From: Thalassobacter stenotrophicus
GTDB taxonomy: Bacteria; Pseudomonadota; Alphaproteobacteria; Rhodobacterales; Rhodobacteraceae
Assembly (NCBI RefSeq): GCF_001458315.1
Contig: NZ_CYRX01000025.1
Span: 248,001 to 312,000, forward strand
Reading direction: 5' to 3'
DNA: 64,000 nucleotides
Positions 19,999 through 29,495 of the stretch are shown here, in pieces (positions within the stretch are counted from its first letter, which is position 1; every line of letters starts with the position of its first letter). The notes beneath the pieces are model-generated. The model had not been told where the DNA came from, ran no database searches, and worked only from the letters and a program-made list of their open reading frames with translations. A program made the translations under genes and the position numbers.

Positions 19999-21498
19999 TT
20001 ATTCCATCACAGGAATAGAGAAGGCAGCCCCGTCTTTAATGCCCGAGGGCCAGCGTGCCGTCACCGTTTTGGTCCGGGTGTAAAACTTGAACGCATCCGG
20101 ACCGTGTTGGTTCAAGTCGCCAAACACGGATTTCTTCCAGCCGCCAAACGTGTGGTACGCCAAAGGCACTGGGATCGGGACGTTAATACCGACCATGCCG
20201 ACGTTAATGCGCGCGGCAAAGTCACGTGCGGCATCACCATCACGAGTGTAAATCGCGGTGCCGTTGCCGTACTCGTGATCCATTGCAAGGCCGATGGCCT
20301 CTTCATAGTTTTGGGCACGCACGACCGACAGAACCGGGCCAAAGATCTCTTTTTGGTAGATCTCCATGTCCTTGGTCACGCGGTCAAACAGGTGCGGGCC
20401 TACAAAGAACCCGTCCTCATAGCCCTGCAACGAGAACCCACGGCCGTCCACGACCAGCTCCGCCCCGGCTTCAACGCCCGACTGGACCAAGCGCTCGATG
20501 TTGGCCTTTGCGGCGGCCGTTACAACGGGGCCGTAGTCCACATCCGCGCCAGAAGTGTAGGGACCCACCTTCAACGCTTCAATCCGCGGCACGAGTTTCT
20601 CGATCAGTTTGTCGGCGGTTTCTTCACCCACGGGAACTGCGACAGAAATCGCCATGCAGCGTTCGCCAGCCGCGCCGTAACCCGCGCCAATCAACGCATC
20701 CGCTGCTTGATCCATGTCCGCGTCAGGCAGGATGATCATGTGATTCTTGGCGCCACCAAAACACTGCACGCGCTTGCCGTTCGCACAGCCACGCTCATAG
20801 ATGTAGGCGGCAATCGGGGTTGAGCCGACAAAGCCCACAGATTGGATGATTTCATTGTCCAGAATCGCGTCAACGGCCGTTTTGTCACCGTTCACGACCT
20901 GGATCACACCCTTCGGCAGACCCGCTTCTTCTAGCAGCTCTGCCAGCATGATCGGCACGGATGGATCGCGCTCGGAGGGCTTGAGGATAAAGCTGTTACC
21001 GCACGCGATGGCGGGGGCAAACATCCACATCGGGATCATCGCGGGGAAGTTAAACGGCGTGATGCCGGCGGTCACACCCAAGGGCTGACGCATCGAATAC
21101 ATGTCGATGCCGGGGCCTGCATCGGTGGTGTAATCCCCCTTCAGCAATTCGGGTGCGCCGATGCAGTATTCGACGACCTCAAGGCCGCGCTGCACATCGC
21201 CTTTGGCGTCGGGCAGGGTCTTACCGTGCTCGCGGCTCAGCGCTTCGGCCAATTTGTCCATGTCGCGGTGCAAAAGTCCGACAAAAGCCATCAAGACCCG
21301 CGCGCGACGCTGAGGGTTCACTGCAGCCCATTTGGGTTGTGCGGCCTGCGCGACGGCGACTGCATGTGCCATTTCTTCACCATTGGCGAGCGGAACGCGT
21401 GCCTGAACCTCACCGGTGGCCGGATTGTAGACATCGGCAAAGCGCCCAGATGAGCCCGCAACGCGCGCGCCATTGATATAGTGACACAGGTCTTCCAT
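19999..21498 (-). CDS. mmsA: Methylmalonate-semialdehyde dehydrogenase (CoA-acylating)
   Basis: Converts methylmalonate semialdehyde to propionyl-CoA with NAD+ and CoA, the last step of the valine pathway. The 499 residues match the family. The active-site Cys is in GERCMA near residue 285, the cofactor-binding FVGSTP motif lies near 230, and QCFGGAKNHM near 250 is typical of MmsA rather than of general aldehyde dehydrogenases. GGGAGGA precedes the ATG at 21498; the frame is open much further upstream, into the divergent CBS gene, but this is spurious. First gene of the operon. Confidence 0.95.
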   Translation of the reverse strand: MEDLCHYINGARVAGSSGRFADVYNPATGEVQARVPLANGEEMAHAVAVAQAAQPKWAAVNPQRRARVLMAFVGLLHRDMDKLAEALSREHGKTLPDAKGDVQRGLEVVEYCIGAPELLKGDYTTDAGPGIDMYSMRQPLGVTAGITPFNFPAMIPMWMFAPAIACGNSFILKPSERDPSVPIMLAELLEEAGLPKGVIQVVNGDKTAVDAILDNEIIQSVGFVGSTPIAAYIYERGCANGKRVQCFGGAKNHMIILPDADMDQAADALIGAGYGAAGERCMAISVAVPVGEETADKLIEKLVPRIEALKVGPYTSGADVDYGPVVTAAAKANIERLVQSGVEAGAELVVDGRGFSLQGYEDGFFVGPHLFDRVTKDMEIYQKEIFGPVLSVVRAQNYEEAIGLAMDHEYGNGTAIYTRDGDAARDFAARINVGMVGINVPIPVPLAYHTFGGWKKSVFGDLNQHGPDAFKFYTRTKTVTARWPSGIKDGAAFSIPVME

Positions 21499-21585
21499 GA
21501 CCGTTCCTCCCAAGTGAATTAAATCCCTGACCTTGAGTGGCAAATTCGGCGGGCGGGTGCAAAGGGGTTTTGACAACAAATGTGT

Positions 21586-21599
21586 CGCATTCGAATGCG
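21586..21599. promoter_or_regulatory. 14-bp perfect palindrome between mmsA and the CBS gene
   Basis: CGCATTCGAATGCG is a perfect palindrome centred 94 bases before the mmsA start and 118 bases before the divergent CBS gene. The position suits an operator controlling the valine operon, but the regulator is unknown and no regulator gene is adjacent. Confidence 0.4.
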
Positions 21600-21710
21600 C
21601 TCTGCTTTTTGCGCGCATAGGTTGTGTTTTCGCGCAGCTACACACCTTGACAGAAGCCCTTCTCGCGCGCACGCTTTCCCTAAAGAAAGTTACGACAGGG
21701 AGGTTTAGGG

Positions 21711-22145
21711 ATGCTTGTTCATCAAATTCTGAAATCAAAGGCCACGACTGATGTTTTGACAATTGCGCCCGATGCACTTGTGTCGGATGCTGCAGCCGAA
21801 CTGTCGTCACGCAAAATCGGCTCCTTGGTGGTCTCCAGCGGTGATGGAACGGCAGCTGGCATCCTGTCAGAGCGGGACATTGTGCGCGAAATCGGCCGTC
21901 GCGGCACCATCTGCCTGAGCGAAAAGGTCTCGGATATGATGACCAAAACGCTCGTGACCTGCGCTCCAAACGACGACGCGCAAAGCGTGCTTGAAAAAAT
22001 GACCAACGGCCGGTTCCGCCACATGCCTGTGCTGGACAACGGCAAAATGGTCGGCCTCGTGACGCTGGGCGACATCGTCAAAGCGCGTTTGTCTGAGGTT
22101 TCTATGGAAAAAGAAGCCCTTGAGGGGATGATTATGGGGCACTAG
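21711..22145 (+). CDS. CBS-domain protein
   Basis: A soluble protein of 144 residues consisting only of two CBS repeats (about 8-62 and 76-130). Each shows the SERDIV / LGDIVK type ending typical of a Bateman module. Such modules bind adenosyl nucleotides and act as energy or ligand sensors. No partner domain is fused. GGGAGG lies upstream of the ATG. It is divergent from the mmsA operon and followed by coaD on the same strand, 114 bases apart. The precise target is unknown. Confidence 0.88.
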   Translation: MLVHQILKSKATTDVLTIAPDALVSDAAAELSSRKIGSLVVSSGDGTAAGILSERDIVREIGRRGTICLSEKVSDMMTKTLVTCAPNDDAQSVLEKMTNGRFRHMPVLDNGKMVGLVTLGDIVKARLSEVSMEKEALEGMIMGH

Positions 22146-22259
22146 CCCCTGCGCCTCGCACGATAATATCGCGGGACAGATGGACGCGGGTCTCTTGCTT
22201 TTTGCCCGCGCATCAGGTCTGCCTAGAGGACTTGATAGCACAAACCCCCGGAGGTGCCG

Positions 22260-22781
22260 ATGCGCACTGGACTTTATCCCGGCACCTTTGACCCGATCAC
22301 GTTGGGTCATATCGATATCATCAAACGGGCCTGTTCCCTGGTGGATCGCCTTGTCATTGGCGTGGCGATCAACCGCGATAAGGGGCCTTTGTTCTCGCTC
22401 GAACAGCGCGTTGCGATGGTTGAAGAAGAATGCGCCTTTTGGGCGAAAAAGACCGGTGTTGAAATTGTCGCGCATCCCTTTGAGAACCTGCTGATCGATT
22501 GCGCCCGCGATGTGGGCGCGCAGGTGATTGTGCGGGGGCTGCGGGCTGTTGCGGACTTTGAGTATGAGTTCCAGATGGTTGGCATGAACCGCCAACTCGA
22601 CAACAGCATCGAGACCGTTTTCCTAATGGCTGAGGCAGAGCATCAGGCGATTGCCTCCAAGCTGGTTAAGGAAATCGCGCGGCTCGGCGGGGATGTGTCA
22701 AAGTTTGTCACGCCGCCTGTCAAAGAAGCGCTGCATCAGATGTACCCAAGCGACCGCGCGGTCCTGCGCCGAGAGGCCTGA
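22260..22781 (+). CDS. coaD: Phosphopantetheine adenylyltransferase
   Basis: Transfers AMP to 4'-phosphopantetheine in CoA synthesis (penultimate step). The 173 residues are slightly above the usual 160. The nucleotidyltransferase motif GTFDPITLGH is at residues 6-15. RGLRAVADFEYE near 90 is the substrate-binding segment, and the distal VKEIARLGGDVS helix is conserved. GGAGG lies six bases before the ATG. It precedes two cyclophilin genes on the same strand. Confidence 0.96.
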   Translation: MRTGLYPGTFDPITLGHIDIIKRACSLVDRLVIGVAINRDKGPLFSLEQRVAMVEEECAFWAKKTGVEIVAHPFENLLIDCARDVGAQVIVRGLRAVADFEYEFQMVGMNRQLDNSIETVFLMAEAEHQAIASKLVKEIARLGGDVSKFVTPPVKEALHQMYPSDRAVLRREA

Positions 22782-22848
22782 AGCCCCCTTTCCCTTTCCG
22801 TCCAAGGCCCCTAGGGTGCCCGCCAAACGGACACGGAAAGGGAGCCAC

Positions 22849-23361
22849 ATGGCCGATATCAAAGATCCAGAAAACACGATTCTGATGGAACTCAAGGGCG
22901 GCACAGTCGTTATTGAGCTGCTGCCGGACGTTGCCCCCGGGCATTGCGACCGCATGAAAGAACTGGCCCGCGAAGGTGCCTATGACAACGTGGTGTTCCA
23001 CCGCGTGATCGAAGGTTTCATGGCGCAAACCGGTGACGTACAGCACGGCAACCTCGATGCGGGCGGCAACATTCGTTCCGCAGGTACTGGCGGGTCCGAC
23101 AAACCGAACCTGAAGGCTGAATTCTCTGGCGTACCACACGATCGTGGCACACTGGGCGCTGCCCGCTCGTCCAGCCCGGACAGTGCAAACTCGCAGTTCT
23201 TCATCAACTTCAACGACAACCACTTCCTTAACCGCCAGTACACGGTCTACGGCCGGGTCATCAGCGGTATGGATCATGTCGATGCGATCACCCGTGGCGA
23301 GCCACCTGCGAACCCCGATGTGATGATTTCGGTCAAGGTCGCAAGCGATGCCGATGCGTAG
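22849..23361 (+). CDS. Peptidyl-prolyl cis-trans isomerase, cyclophilin type, cytoplasmic
   Basis: Catalyses proline isomerisation during protein folding. The 170-residue single cyclophilin domain has the catalytic FHRVIEGFMAQTGD segment (with the essential Arg) at about residues 48-62, SANSQFFI near 115 and the NRQYTVYGRV segment near 132. It lacks a signal peptide, so it acts in the cytoplasm. AAAGGGAG precedes the ATG. Its last 14 bases overlap the start of a second, secreted cyclophilin gene in another frame. Confidence 0.94.
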   Translation: MADIKDPENTILMELKGGTVVIELLPDVAPGHCDRMKELAREGAYDNVVFHRVIEGFMAQTGDVQHGNLDAGGNIRSAGTGGSDKPNLKAEFSGVPHDRGTLGAARSSSPDSANSQFFINFNDNHFLNRQYTVYGRVISGMDHVDAITRGEPPANPDVMISVKVASDADA

Positions 23362-23902
23362 TCTTGCCTTGGCACTGGGGTTGGCGGTCGCCACGCCAGC
23401 GCTTGCAGTCGAGATGACCATCACGGTTGAGGGGGAGGCCAACGGCGCGATCACAATCGATCTGCTGGAAGAGGTCGCCCCCAACCACGTGGCGCAAATC
23501 AGAACACTGGCTGAACAAGGTGCCTACGACAACGTGGTGTTCCACCGCGTAATCGATGGTTTCATGGCGCAAACCGGGGATGTCGAATTCGGCAAACTCG
23601 GTGCAGATATGCGTATGGCTGGGCGCGGCGGATCGGATTTACCCAATATTTCGGCTGAGTTCTCGGATATCCCGTATGAGCGTGGCACGGTCGGTATGGC
23701 GCGGGCGCAAAACCCCGACAGCGCGAATTCTCAGTTCTTTATCATGTTTGAGCCAGGTCCGTTCTTGAACGGTCAGTACACAGTGATTGGCCAAGTGACA
23801 GAGGGTCTTGACGTATTGGACGCGATCAAACGTGGGACTGGATCGAACGGTGCGGTTGTTGGTCGTCCGGATGTGATGACGACGGTCACGATCTCTCGCT
23901 AA
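23348..23902 (+). CDS. Peptidyl-prolyl cis-trans isomerase, cyclophilin type, exported
   Basis: A periplasmic folding catalyst. The 184 residues begin with a signal peptide (MPMRSLALALGLAVATPALA), followed by a cyclophilin domain that shares long identical stretches with the upstream gene, such as GAYDNVVFHRVI and GFMAQTGDV. The pair therefore looks like a tandem duplication, with one copy retargeted to the periplasm. Its start overlaps the upstream stop by 14 bases; ATGs at 23348 and 23354 are both possible. A strong terminator follows. Confidence 0.92.
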   Translation: MPMRSLALALGLAVATPALAVEMTITVEGEANGAITIDLLEEVAPNHVAQIRTLAEQGAYDNVVFHRVIDGFMAQTGDVEFGKLGADMRMAGRGGSDLPNISAEFSDIPYERGTVGMARAQNPDSANSQFFIMFEPGPFLNGQYTVIGQVTEGLDVLDAIKRGTGSNGAVVGRPDVMTTVTISR

Positions 23903-23924
23903 GACTTGAATATTGTAAACGAAG

Positions 23925-23960
23925 ACGGGCGGCCTTTGCGGGCCGCCCGTTTTGCATTTA
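23925..23960 (+). terminator. Terminator after the cyclophilin pair
   Basis: The ten-base perfect stem ACGGGCGGCC / GGCCGCCCGT has a six-base loop followed by TTTGCATTTA. Confidence 0.8.
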
Positions 23961-23970
23961 GTCTTAAGTC

Positions 23971-24681
23971 TTAGCTGGGTTTGCGCCGTCGCTTGCGGCC
24001 AATAGCCATCAAGCCTGCCAAACCCGTCATCGCCAGCACCGCGCCTGCGGGCAATGGCACCGCCGCGGCGGTTGCGGCGTCGATTGTAAAGCCGTCGTTC
24101 AGCCCGCTGTGGCGCATCTCGACGGATGCGGAGGTCACAAAGCCGCTGAAATCGACCACCACCAGTTTTTCGTTTCCGTTTCCGGCACCGGGCCCGAAGG
24201 TCGCGGTTTCGCCGCCCGCTGATACGGTCAGGCTCTGAAACTCACCGCCGTCACGTAGGCCAAAAATCAAGCGGTTAAATGAGGCACTGCCCACCCGGCT
24301 GACGTCCCACTTGATCCCAAGCGTATCGTTGGAGTTGAGCGATTTGCTCCCCGCGATTGGTACGAGGTTGCCCTGGCCGTTGATGCCATCGTCCTGAATG
24401 GCCAGATCCGCAGAGCACGTCCCGCCGCCGTTCGACCGACATGTGGAGCCACTCCCAACGCCGCCAAGGCTCGAAAAAGTCCCAACGCTTGTCCCGGTGA
24501 GGGGGCCGTTTAGCGCGCCGCCAGAATATGTTTCAAAGTCTTCGAGTGAGAAGTTTCCGCCCATCGATGACGCGAAAGCTGTCAGGTCAAAGGTTGCAAC
24601 CGATATCGATGAAGCCTGCGCTGATGCCCCAAATGAAAGGGTGATGGCGCAAAGTGCCGCTAAGAACCGTTTTGTTTTCAT
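23971..24681 (-). CDS. VPLPA-CTERM sorting-domain exported protein
   Basis: A secreted or envelope protein of 236 residues with unknown function. It has an N-terminal signal peptide ending near ASAQA. The C-terminal sorting signal consists of VPLPAG, a hydrophobic helix and a basic tail (GRKRRRKPS), the VPLPA-CTERM type that exosortase-like enzymes process in Rhodobacteraceae. The middle is Gly/Ser-rich with two cysteines (TCRSNGGGTC region), and beta-rich. No exosortase gene is in the window. A second protein with a related tail is encoded at 56865-57452. The upstream DNA is unusually AT-rich. Confidence 0.82.
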   Translation of the reverse strand: MKTKRFLAALCAITLSFGASAQASSISVATFDLTAFASSMGGNFSLEDFETYSGGALNGPLTGTSVGTFSSLGGVGSGSTCRSNGGGTCSADLAIQDDGINGQGNLVPIAGSKSLNSNDTLGIKWDVSRVGSASFNRLIFGLRDGGEFQSLTVSAGGETATFGPGAGNGNEKLVVVDFSGFVTSASVEMRHSGLNDGFTIDAATAAAVPLPAGAVLAMTGLAGLMAIGRKRRRKPS

Positions 24682-24778
24682 GTCAAAATTCCGAAAGATA
24701 TACTTTAGATATAAATCTGATACTAACGGTGATGTTTTGGCCTGAAAAGATACAATATGGCAAAAATTAGGTAAGTTA

Positions 24779-24808
24779 CCCTACGTCACTTGGGCTTATG
24801 ACGTAGGG
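24779..24808. repeat. Ten-bp inverted repeat downstream of tyrS
   Basis: The perfect arms CCCTACGTCA and TGACGTAGGG are separated by ten bases. It lies between the tyrS stop and the VPLPA-CTERM gene start. It lacks a T-run directly after the stem, so it may be a terminator of tyrS or an operator for the VPLPA gene. Confidence 0.5.
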
Positions 24809-24826
24809 CTAAGTCTCAGCAGGACG

Positions 24827-26080
24827 TTAGGATTGGAGCTGCACAAGCGCGTGGCGCTTCTTGCCAGCGCTTAGCTTTATAGGCGTCGCTAGGTCATCGG
24901 ATGTCACCATTACGCCCGGATCGGTCAGTGCGGCGTCATTCATCTGCGCCCCACCGCCCGAGATCAGGCGCTTTGCCTCTTTGCCGGAGCCCGCAAGCCC
25001 GGACCGAGTGATCAGTTGCACGATGGAAATGCCATCGCCGACCTCATCGGCGGAAAGGGTTAAGGTCGGCAGATCGTCGCCCGCACCGCCTTTTTCAAAC
25101 ACTTCGCGTGCAGTTGCTTCGGCGGTTTTCGCGGCCTCGGCGCCGTGCAGGAGGGTTGTGACCTCATTGGCGAGAATAATTTTCGCCGCGTTGATCTCTG
25201 ACCCCTCAAGCGCGCCAAGACGATCACACTCGTCAACGGGCAGTTCGGTATACAGCTTCAGGAATCGCCCAACGTCTGCGTCAGTCGTATTGCGCCAGAA
25301 CTGCCAAAACTCATAGGGAGACAGCATCTCACCGTTCAGCCAGATCGCGCCGCCTTGGCTTTTGCCCATCTTTTTGCCGTCGCTCGTCGTCAACAGGGGG
25401 GTCGTCAGGCCGTAGACTTCTGAATCGATCACGCGGCGGGTCAGGTCGATCCCGTTAATGATGTTGCCCCACTGATCCGAGCCACCCATCTGCAACAAAC
25501 AGCCGTAGCGGCGGTTAAGCTCCATGAAGTCATAGGCTTGCAGGATCATGTAGTTGAATTCGAGAAAGCTGAGCGATTGTTCGCGGTCCAGGCGGGACTT
25601 AACGCTTTCAAAGCTGAGCATCCGGTTCACGCTAAAATGCCGCCCGATGTCGCGCAAAAAATCGAGGTAGTTGAGCCCGTCCAGCCATTCGGCGTTGTTG
25701 CGCATGATCGCCTGACCGGGCGCGTCGCCGTAGTCTAGGTATTGCGCAAAGACTTTCTGCATTCCGGCGATGTTGGCATCAATCTGTTCGGGTCCGAGCA
25801 GGGGCCGCTCGTCCGAGCGGAACGACGGGTCGCCCACCTTGGTCGTGCCGCCGCCCATGAGGGTGATCGGCTTATGGCCCGTTTTCTGGAACCACCGCAG
25901 CAGCATGATGTTCAACAGGTGCCCCACATGAAGCGAGGCGGCCGTGGCATCATACCCGATATAGGCCGGGACAACCCCGGCGATCAGGGCGTCATCCAAC
26001 GCTTGCAGGTCGGTGCAGTCGGCCAGAAAGCCGCGCTCGATGATCACGCGGAGAAACTCGGATTTGGGCTGGTAGGTCAT
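24827..26080 (-). CDS. tyrS: Tyrosine--tRNA ligase
   Basis: Class I aminoacyl-tRNA synthetase charging tRNA-Tyr. The 417 residues include the HIGH-type motif HVGH near residue 50, the KMSKS-type loop KKMGKS near 235, the tyrosine-pocket segment [10 protein letters not shown] near 195, and a C-terminal S4 RNA-binding domain (from about 350). MTYQPKSEF at 26080 matches the usual family start; an ATG five codons upstream (26095) is also possible, and the ribosome-binding site is weak for both. It is divergent from anmK, 64 bases apart. Confidence 0.96.
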   Translation of the reverse strand: MTYQPKSEFLRVIIERGFLADCTDLQALDDALIAGVVPAYIGYDATAASLHVGHLLNIMLLRWFQKTGHKPITLMGGGTTKVGDPSFRSDERPLLGPEQIDANIAGMQKVFAQYLDYGDAPGQAIMRNNAEWLDGLNYLDFLRDIGRHFSVNRMLSFESVKSRLDREQSLSFLEFNYMILQAYDFMELNRRYGCLLQMGGSDQWGNIINGIDLTRRVIDSEVYGLTTPLLTTSDGKKMGKSQGGAIWLNGEMLSPYEFWQFWRNTTDADVGRFLKLYTELPVDECDRLGALEGSEINAAKIILANEVTTLLHGAEAAKTAEATAREVFEKGGAGDDLPTLTLSADEVGDGISIVQLITRSGLAGSGKEAKRLISGGGAQMNDAALTDPGVMVTSDDLATPIKLSAGKKRHALVQLQS

Positions 26081-26144
26081 CGGAATTGGGTCCATCTTTG
26101 GGGTGAGGTGTGCATAAGCAAAAGCGCGCGCAAGGGAAAGAGCC

Positions 26145-27239
26145 ATGGAACGGATTTGGGCGGTTGGTGCCATGTCGGGCACGTCGATGGACGGTGTGGA
26201 CACGGCTGAGCTGTTGACCGACGGGTCTGATATCTTTGCATTCGGCGAAACGGGGTACCGCCCGTATACCGAGCCTGAGCGCGCCGTTCTGCGTGCCGCC
26301 ATGGGTAAATGGCAGGGTGATCCCGGCGTGGCTGAGGCCGCAAATGTCGTGGAAACGGCACATATTGAGGCGCTGCGCCTCTATGGCAAAAAGCTGATCG
26401 GTTTTCATGGGCAGACGCTGGCCCATGCGCCCGGCGGGCAAGGCACGCACCAAGCGGGCAGTGGCGATGTCTTGGCCGAGGCTCTCGGCGCGCCCGTTGT
26501 CTGGGATTTTCGCACCGCCGACGTGGGGCTAGGCGGGCAGGGTGCGCCGCTGGCGCCTGCGTTCCACTTTGCCTGTGCGCGTTGGATCGGGGCAGAGGCG
26601 CCGGTGGTGTTCCTTAACCTTGGCGGTGTTGCGAACATCACATGGGTCGATCCGCGTGTCGATCAAATGGACGCGCCGGGTGCGATGCTCGCGTTCGACA
26701 CCGGCCCTGCGAATGCTCCGCTTGATGATCTGGTGCGCGCGGCCACGGGCGCAGACTATGATGCGGCTGGGCAATTGGCCGCTGGCGGGCGGTGTTATGC
26801 CGCCCTGTCCGAAGCCGTGCTGGAGCATCGCTTCTTTGGTGAATTGCCGCCAAAATCATTGGACCGAAATGAGTTGTCTCACGTCCTAGAGCCAATAACC
26901 ACATTGCCCCTCGCGGATGCGCTGACCACGCTTGCCGATGTTGTCGGACGTTCAGTCGCGCGCGCACTGGCCTTTTGCCCCGAGATGCCAGCGCAGGTGT
27001 TGGTGGCGGGTGGCGGGCGGCAGAACCCGACGTTGATGGCGGCCCTTCACGCGCACATTTCATGCCCCGTAAACCCCGTCGAAACCGTGGGCCTAGATGG
27101 TGATATGCTTGAGGCGCAGGCCTTTGCCTACCTCGCTGTGCGGGTCCAAGCGGGCTTGCCGACATCCTTCCCGAGTACAACGGGTGTGGGGGCCTCAGTC
27201 GGGGGTGGGCGGATATCGCGCCCAACCTCTGAGGTCTAA
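26145..27239 (+). CDS. anmK: Anhydro-N-acetylmuramic acid kinase
   Basis: Phosphorylates and opens 1,6-anhydro-MurNAc, recycling cell-wall sugar to MurNAc-6-phosphate. The 364 residues contain the N-terminal phosphate motif [12 protein letters not shown] (residues 5-16), FHGQT near 87, [11 protein letters not shown] near 160, and the C-terminal [12 protein letters not shown] near 288, all typical of AnmK within the ASKHA fold. GGGAAAGAG lies upstream. No murQ is adjacent. Divergent from tyrS. Confidence 0.94.
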   Translation: MERIWAVGAMSGTSMDGVDTAELLTDGSDIFAFGETGYRPYTEPERAVLRAAMGKWQGDPGVAEAANVVETAHIEALRLYGKKLIGFHGQTLAHAPGGQGTHQAGSGDVLAEALGAPVVWDFRTADVGLGGQGAPLAPAFHFACARWIGAEAPVVFLNLGGVANITWVDPRVDQMDAPGAMLAFDTGPANAPLDDLVRAATGADYDAAGQLAAGGRCYAALSEAVLEHRFFGELPPKSLDRNELSHVLEPITTLPLADALTTLADVVGRSVARALAFCPEMPAQVLVAGGGRQNPTLMAALHAHISCPVNPVETVGLDGDMLEAQAFAYLAVRVQAGLPTSFPSTTGVGASVGGGRISRPTSEV

Positions 27240-27316
27240 ATCTAGGTTTGAACCCGGATCACGGGCTGTTACACAAGCCGTATAGACAAATTGATTTTGC
27301 GTGTTAAAACGGCGTC

Positions 27317-27328
27317 GTTAGCGCTAAC
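27317..27328. promoter_or_regulatory. LacI-type operator upstream of zwf
   Basis: GTTAGCGCTAAC is a perfect 12-bp palindrome with the central CG typical of LacI-family operators. It lies 45 bases before the zwf start, where it would block transcription of the zwf-pgl-pgi operon. No LacI-family gene is present in the window. Confidence 0.6.
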
Positions 27329-27372
27329 ATATCGCGAGCGCGTTCCATTTTCTGCCTGCGGAGACCTAAACT

Positions 27373-28824
27373 ATGGTTTCAAGAGTTATCCCCGTCGATG
27401 CCTTCGATCTCGTGATCTTTGGGGGGACCGGCGATCTGGCCCGCCGCAAAATCCTGCCTGGGTTGTACCGTCGCTTTTGGGCCGGTCAGATGCCCGATGA
27501 GGCGCGCATCATTGGTGCCGCCCGGACCGACCAAGACGTTGCAGCGTTCCGCACGATGGTCGCTGAGGCGATTGCCGAGTTTGTGTCTGAGCGCAAACGC
27601 GATGCGGATTGCATCAAACGGTTCCTCGACTGCATCGACTACGTCACCCTTGACGCGCGCGGTGAGGCGGGTTGGAAGGAACTGAAATCCAAGTGCCGGG
27701 CGAACACCGTACAGGCGTTCTACTTCTCAGTGGGTCCGGGTCTCTTTGGTGACATTGCAGAGCGGTTGCGCAGCTTTAAGATCGCACGGCAAGATGCTCG
27801 TATCGTTGTGGAAAAACCGTTTGGTCGTGACCTTGCGACAGCCAAGGAATTGAATCGCGAACTGAGCGCGAATTTCGACGAATCGCAGATTTACCGCATC
27901 GATCATTACCTTGGCAAAGAGACGGTGCAAAACCTGATGGCTGTCCGTTTTGGTAACGTTCTGTTTGAGCCGCTGTGGAACGCGCAATATGTGGATCACG
28001 TCCAGATCACCGTGGCCGAGACCGTTGGCGTTGGCGGGCGCGGGGCCTATTACGACAAATCCGGGGCGATGCGGGACATGGTGCAAAACCACCTGATGCA
28101 GTTGTTGTGCCTCACGGCGATGGAACCACCCGCCAAGTTTGATCCCGACGCCGTGCGCGATGAAAAGCTCAAAGTGATCCGCGCGCTGGATCCGGTAGAG
28201 GCTGACGATATCGTGCGTGGCCAGTACCGTGAGGGCGCAGAGCCGGGGTATCTACAGGATGTCGAAAATCCCGACAGCCGCACCGAAAGCTTCATCGCAC
28301 TCAAATGCCACATCTCTAACTGGCGCTGGAAAGGCACACCTTTCTACCTGCGCACGGGCAAACGTATGGCCGCGCGGATGTCGGAAATCGTGGTGCATTT
28401 CAAACCCACCCCGCACAGCATTTTCGGTGAAGAGGCTGGGACCAAGGCTAATGTTCTCAGCATCCGGTTGCAGCCTGATGAGGGGATCGACCTGTCCGTG
28501 ACGATCAAGGAACCCGGGCCCGGGGGGATGCGCTTGATGGACGTGCCGCTGGATATGTCCTTTGCCGAAGCCTTGGGCGAAGAGGCTGCCGACATGCCCG
28601 ACGCCTATGAGCGGCTGATCATGGATGTGATGCGCGGCAACCAAACCCTGTTTATGCGGGGTGACGAGGTTGAGGCGGCTTGGGCGTGGACCGACCCCTT
28701 GATTGAGGCGTGGACCCGGCGCGGCAGCAAACCATGCAGCTACGCCCAAGGGAGCACAGGCCCAGAAGAAGCAATGATGTTAATGCACAAGGACAGACGC
28801 CGCTGGCGCGAGTTGGAGCAATGA
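27373..28824 (+). CDS. zwf: Glucose-6-phosphate 1-dehydrogenase
   Basis: Oxidises glucose 6-phosphate to 6-phosphogluconolactone with NADP+, feeding the Entner-Doudoroff and pentose-phosphate routes. The 483 residues contain the nucleotide motif GGTGDLARRKI near residue 16 and the substrate-binding active-site motif RIDHYLGKE near 176, with the catalytic His in its usual place. It is the first gene of an operon: its TGA overlaps the pgl ATG (ATGA). A LacI-type palindrome sits upstream. The edd and eda genes often found next to it are absent here. Confidence 0.97.
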   Translation: MVSRVIPVDAFDLVIFGGTGDLARRKILPGLYRRFWAGQMPDEARIIGAARTDQDVAAFRTMVAEAIAEFVSERKRDADCIKRFLDCIDYVTLDARGEAGWKELKSKCRANTVQAFYFSVGPGLFGDIAERLRSFKIARQDARIVVEKPFGRDLATAKELNRELSANFDESQIYRIDHYLGKETVQNLMAVRFGNVLFEPLWNAQYVDHVQITVAETVGVGGRGAYYDKSGAMRDMVQNHLMQLLCLTAMEPPAKFDPDAVRDEKLKVIRALDPVEADDIVRGQYREGAEPGYLQDVENPDSRTESFIALKCHISNWRWKGTPFYLRTGKRMAARMSEIVVHFKPTPHSIFGEEAGTKANVLSIRLQPDEGIDLSVTIKEPGPGGMRLMDVPLDMSFAEALGEEAADMPDAYERLIMDVMRGNQTLFMRGDEVEAAWAWTDPLIEAWTRRGSKPCSYAQGSTGPEEAMMLMHKDRRRWRELEQ

Positions 28825-29495
28825 AAGACCTAATCGAATACCCCGACGCCGACATGATGATGTTGGATCTGGCCAACACGATTGCCGGATCCCTCGAAAT
28901 GAACCTGCAAACCCATGAAACGGCCTCGCTGTGTGTGCCCGGTGGAACAACGCCGGGTCCGATTTTCGATAGCCTATGCGCCGCGGATCTGGATTGGGCG
29001 CGGGTTACGATCATGCTGAGCGATGAGCGGTGGGTCCCCGAAAGCTCGCCTCGGTCGAACACCGCGCTGTTGATGCACCGGTTGTGCGTCGGGCGCGCGG
29101 CGGCGGCCAAGATCGCGCCGCTCTATATGCAGACCGACACCCCCGAGGATGCCTTGGACGAACTGATTGAGGGTCTGAAACCCGCGCTGCCGATCTCGGT
29201 TCTTTTGCTGGGTATGGGCGCGGATATGCACACGGCCTCGCTGTTTCCGGGCGCGGATCAACTGGATGCTGCGTTGCGTGACGACGCGCCCGCTTTGATG
29301 GCCATGCGGGCCCCAGGCGCGCCTGAGCCGCGCATCACCCTGACGGCCCCGGTTCTTGCCGGCGCGATGGAGACGCATATCGTGATCATCGGTGATGAAA
29401 AGCGCGAGGCGCTGGAACGCGCCAAACACCTCAGCCCACAGGCCGCGCCCGTTTCGGTCGTTTTGCCAAAAGCCACGGTTCATTGGGCACCATGA
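28821..29495 (+). CDS. pgl: 6-phosphogluconolactonase
   Basis: Hydrolyses 6-phosphogluconolactone made by Zwf. The 224-residue length is typical. The SugR/NagB-like fold is visible in [14 protein letters not shown] near residue 38, the MLSDERWVP motif near 65 (with the catalytic loop) and [17 protein letters not shown] near 133, all characteristic of bacterial Pgl (DevB type). It overlaps zwf by four bases at the start and pgi by four bases at the end, so the three genes are translationally coupled. The frame is open upstream to 28710 inside zwf, but this is not coding. Confidence 0.95.
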   Translation: MKDLIEYPDADMMMLDLANTIAGSLEMNLQTHETASLCVPGGTTPGPIFDSLCAADLDWARVTIMLSDERWVPESSPRSNTALLMHRLCVGRAAAAKIAPLYMQTDTPEDALDELIEGLKPALPISVLLLGMGADMHTASLFPGADQLDAALRDDAPALMAMRAPGAPEPRITLTAPVLAGAMETHIVIIGDEKREALERAKHLSPQAAPVSVVLPKATVHWAP

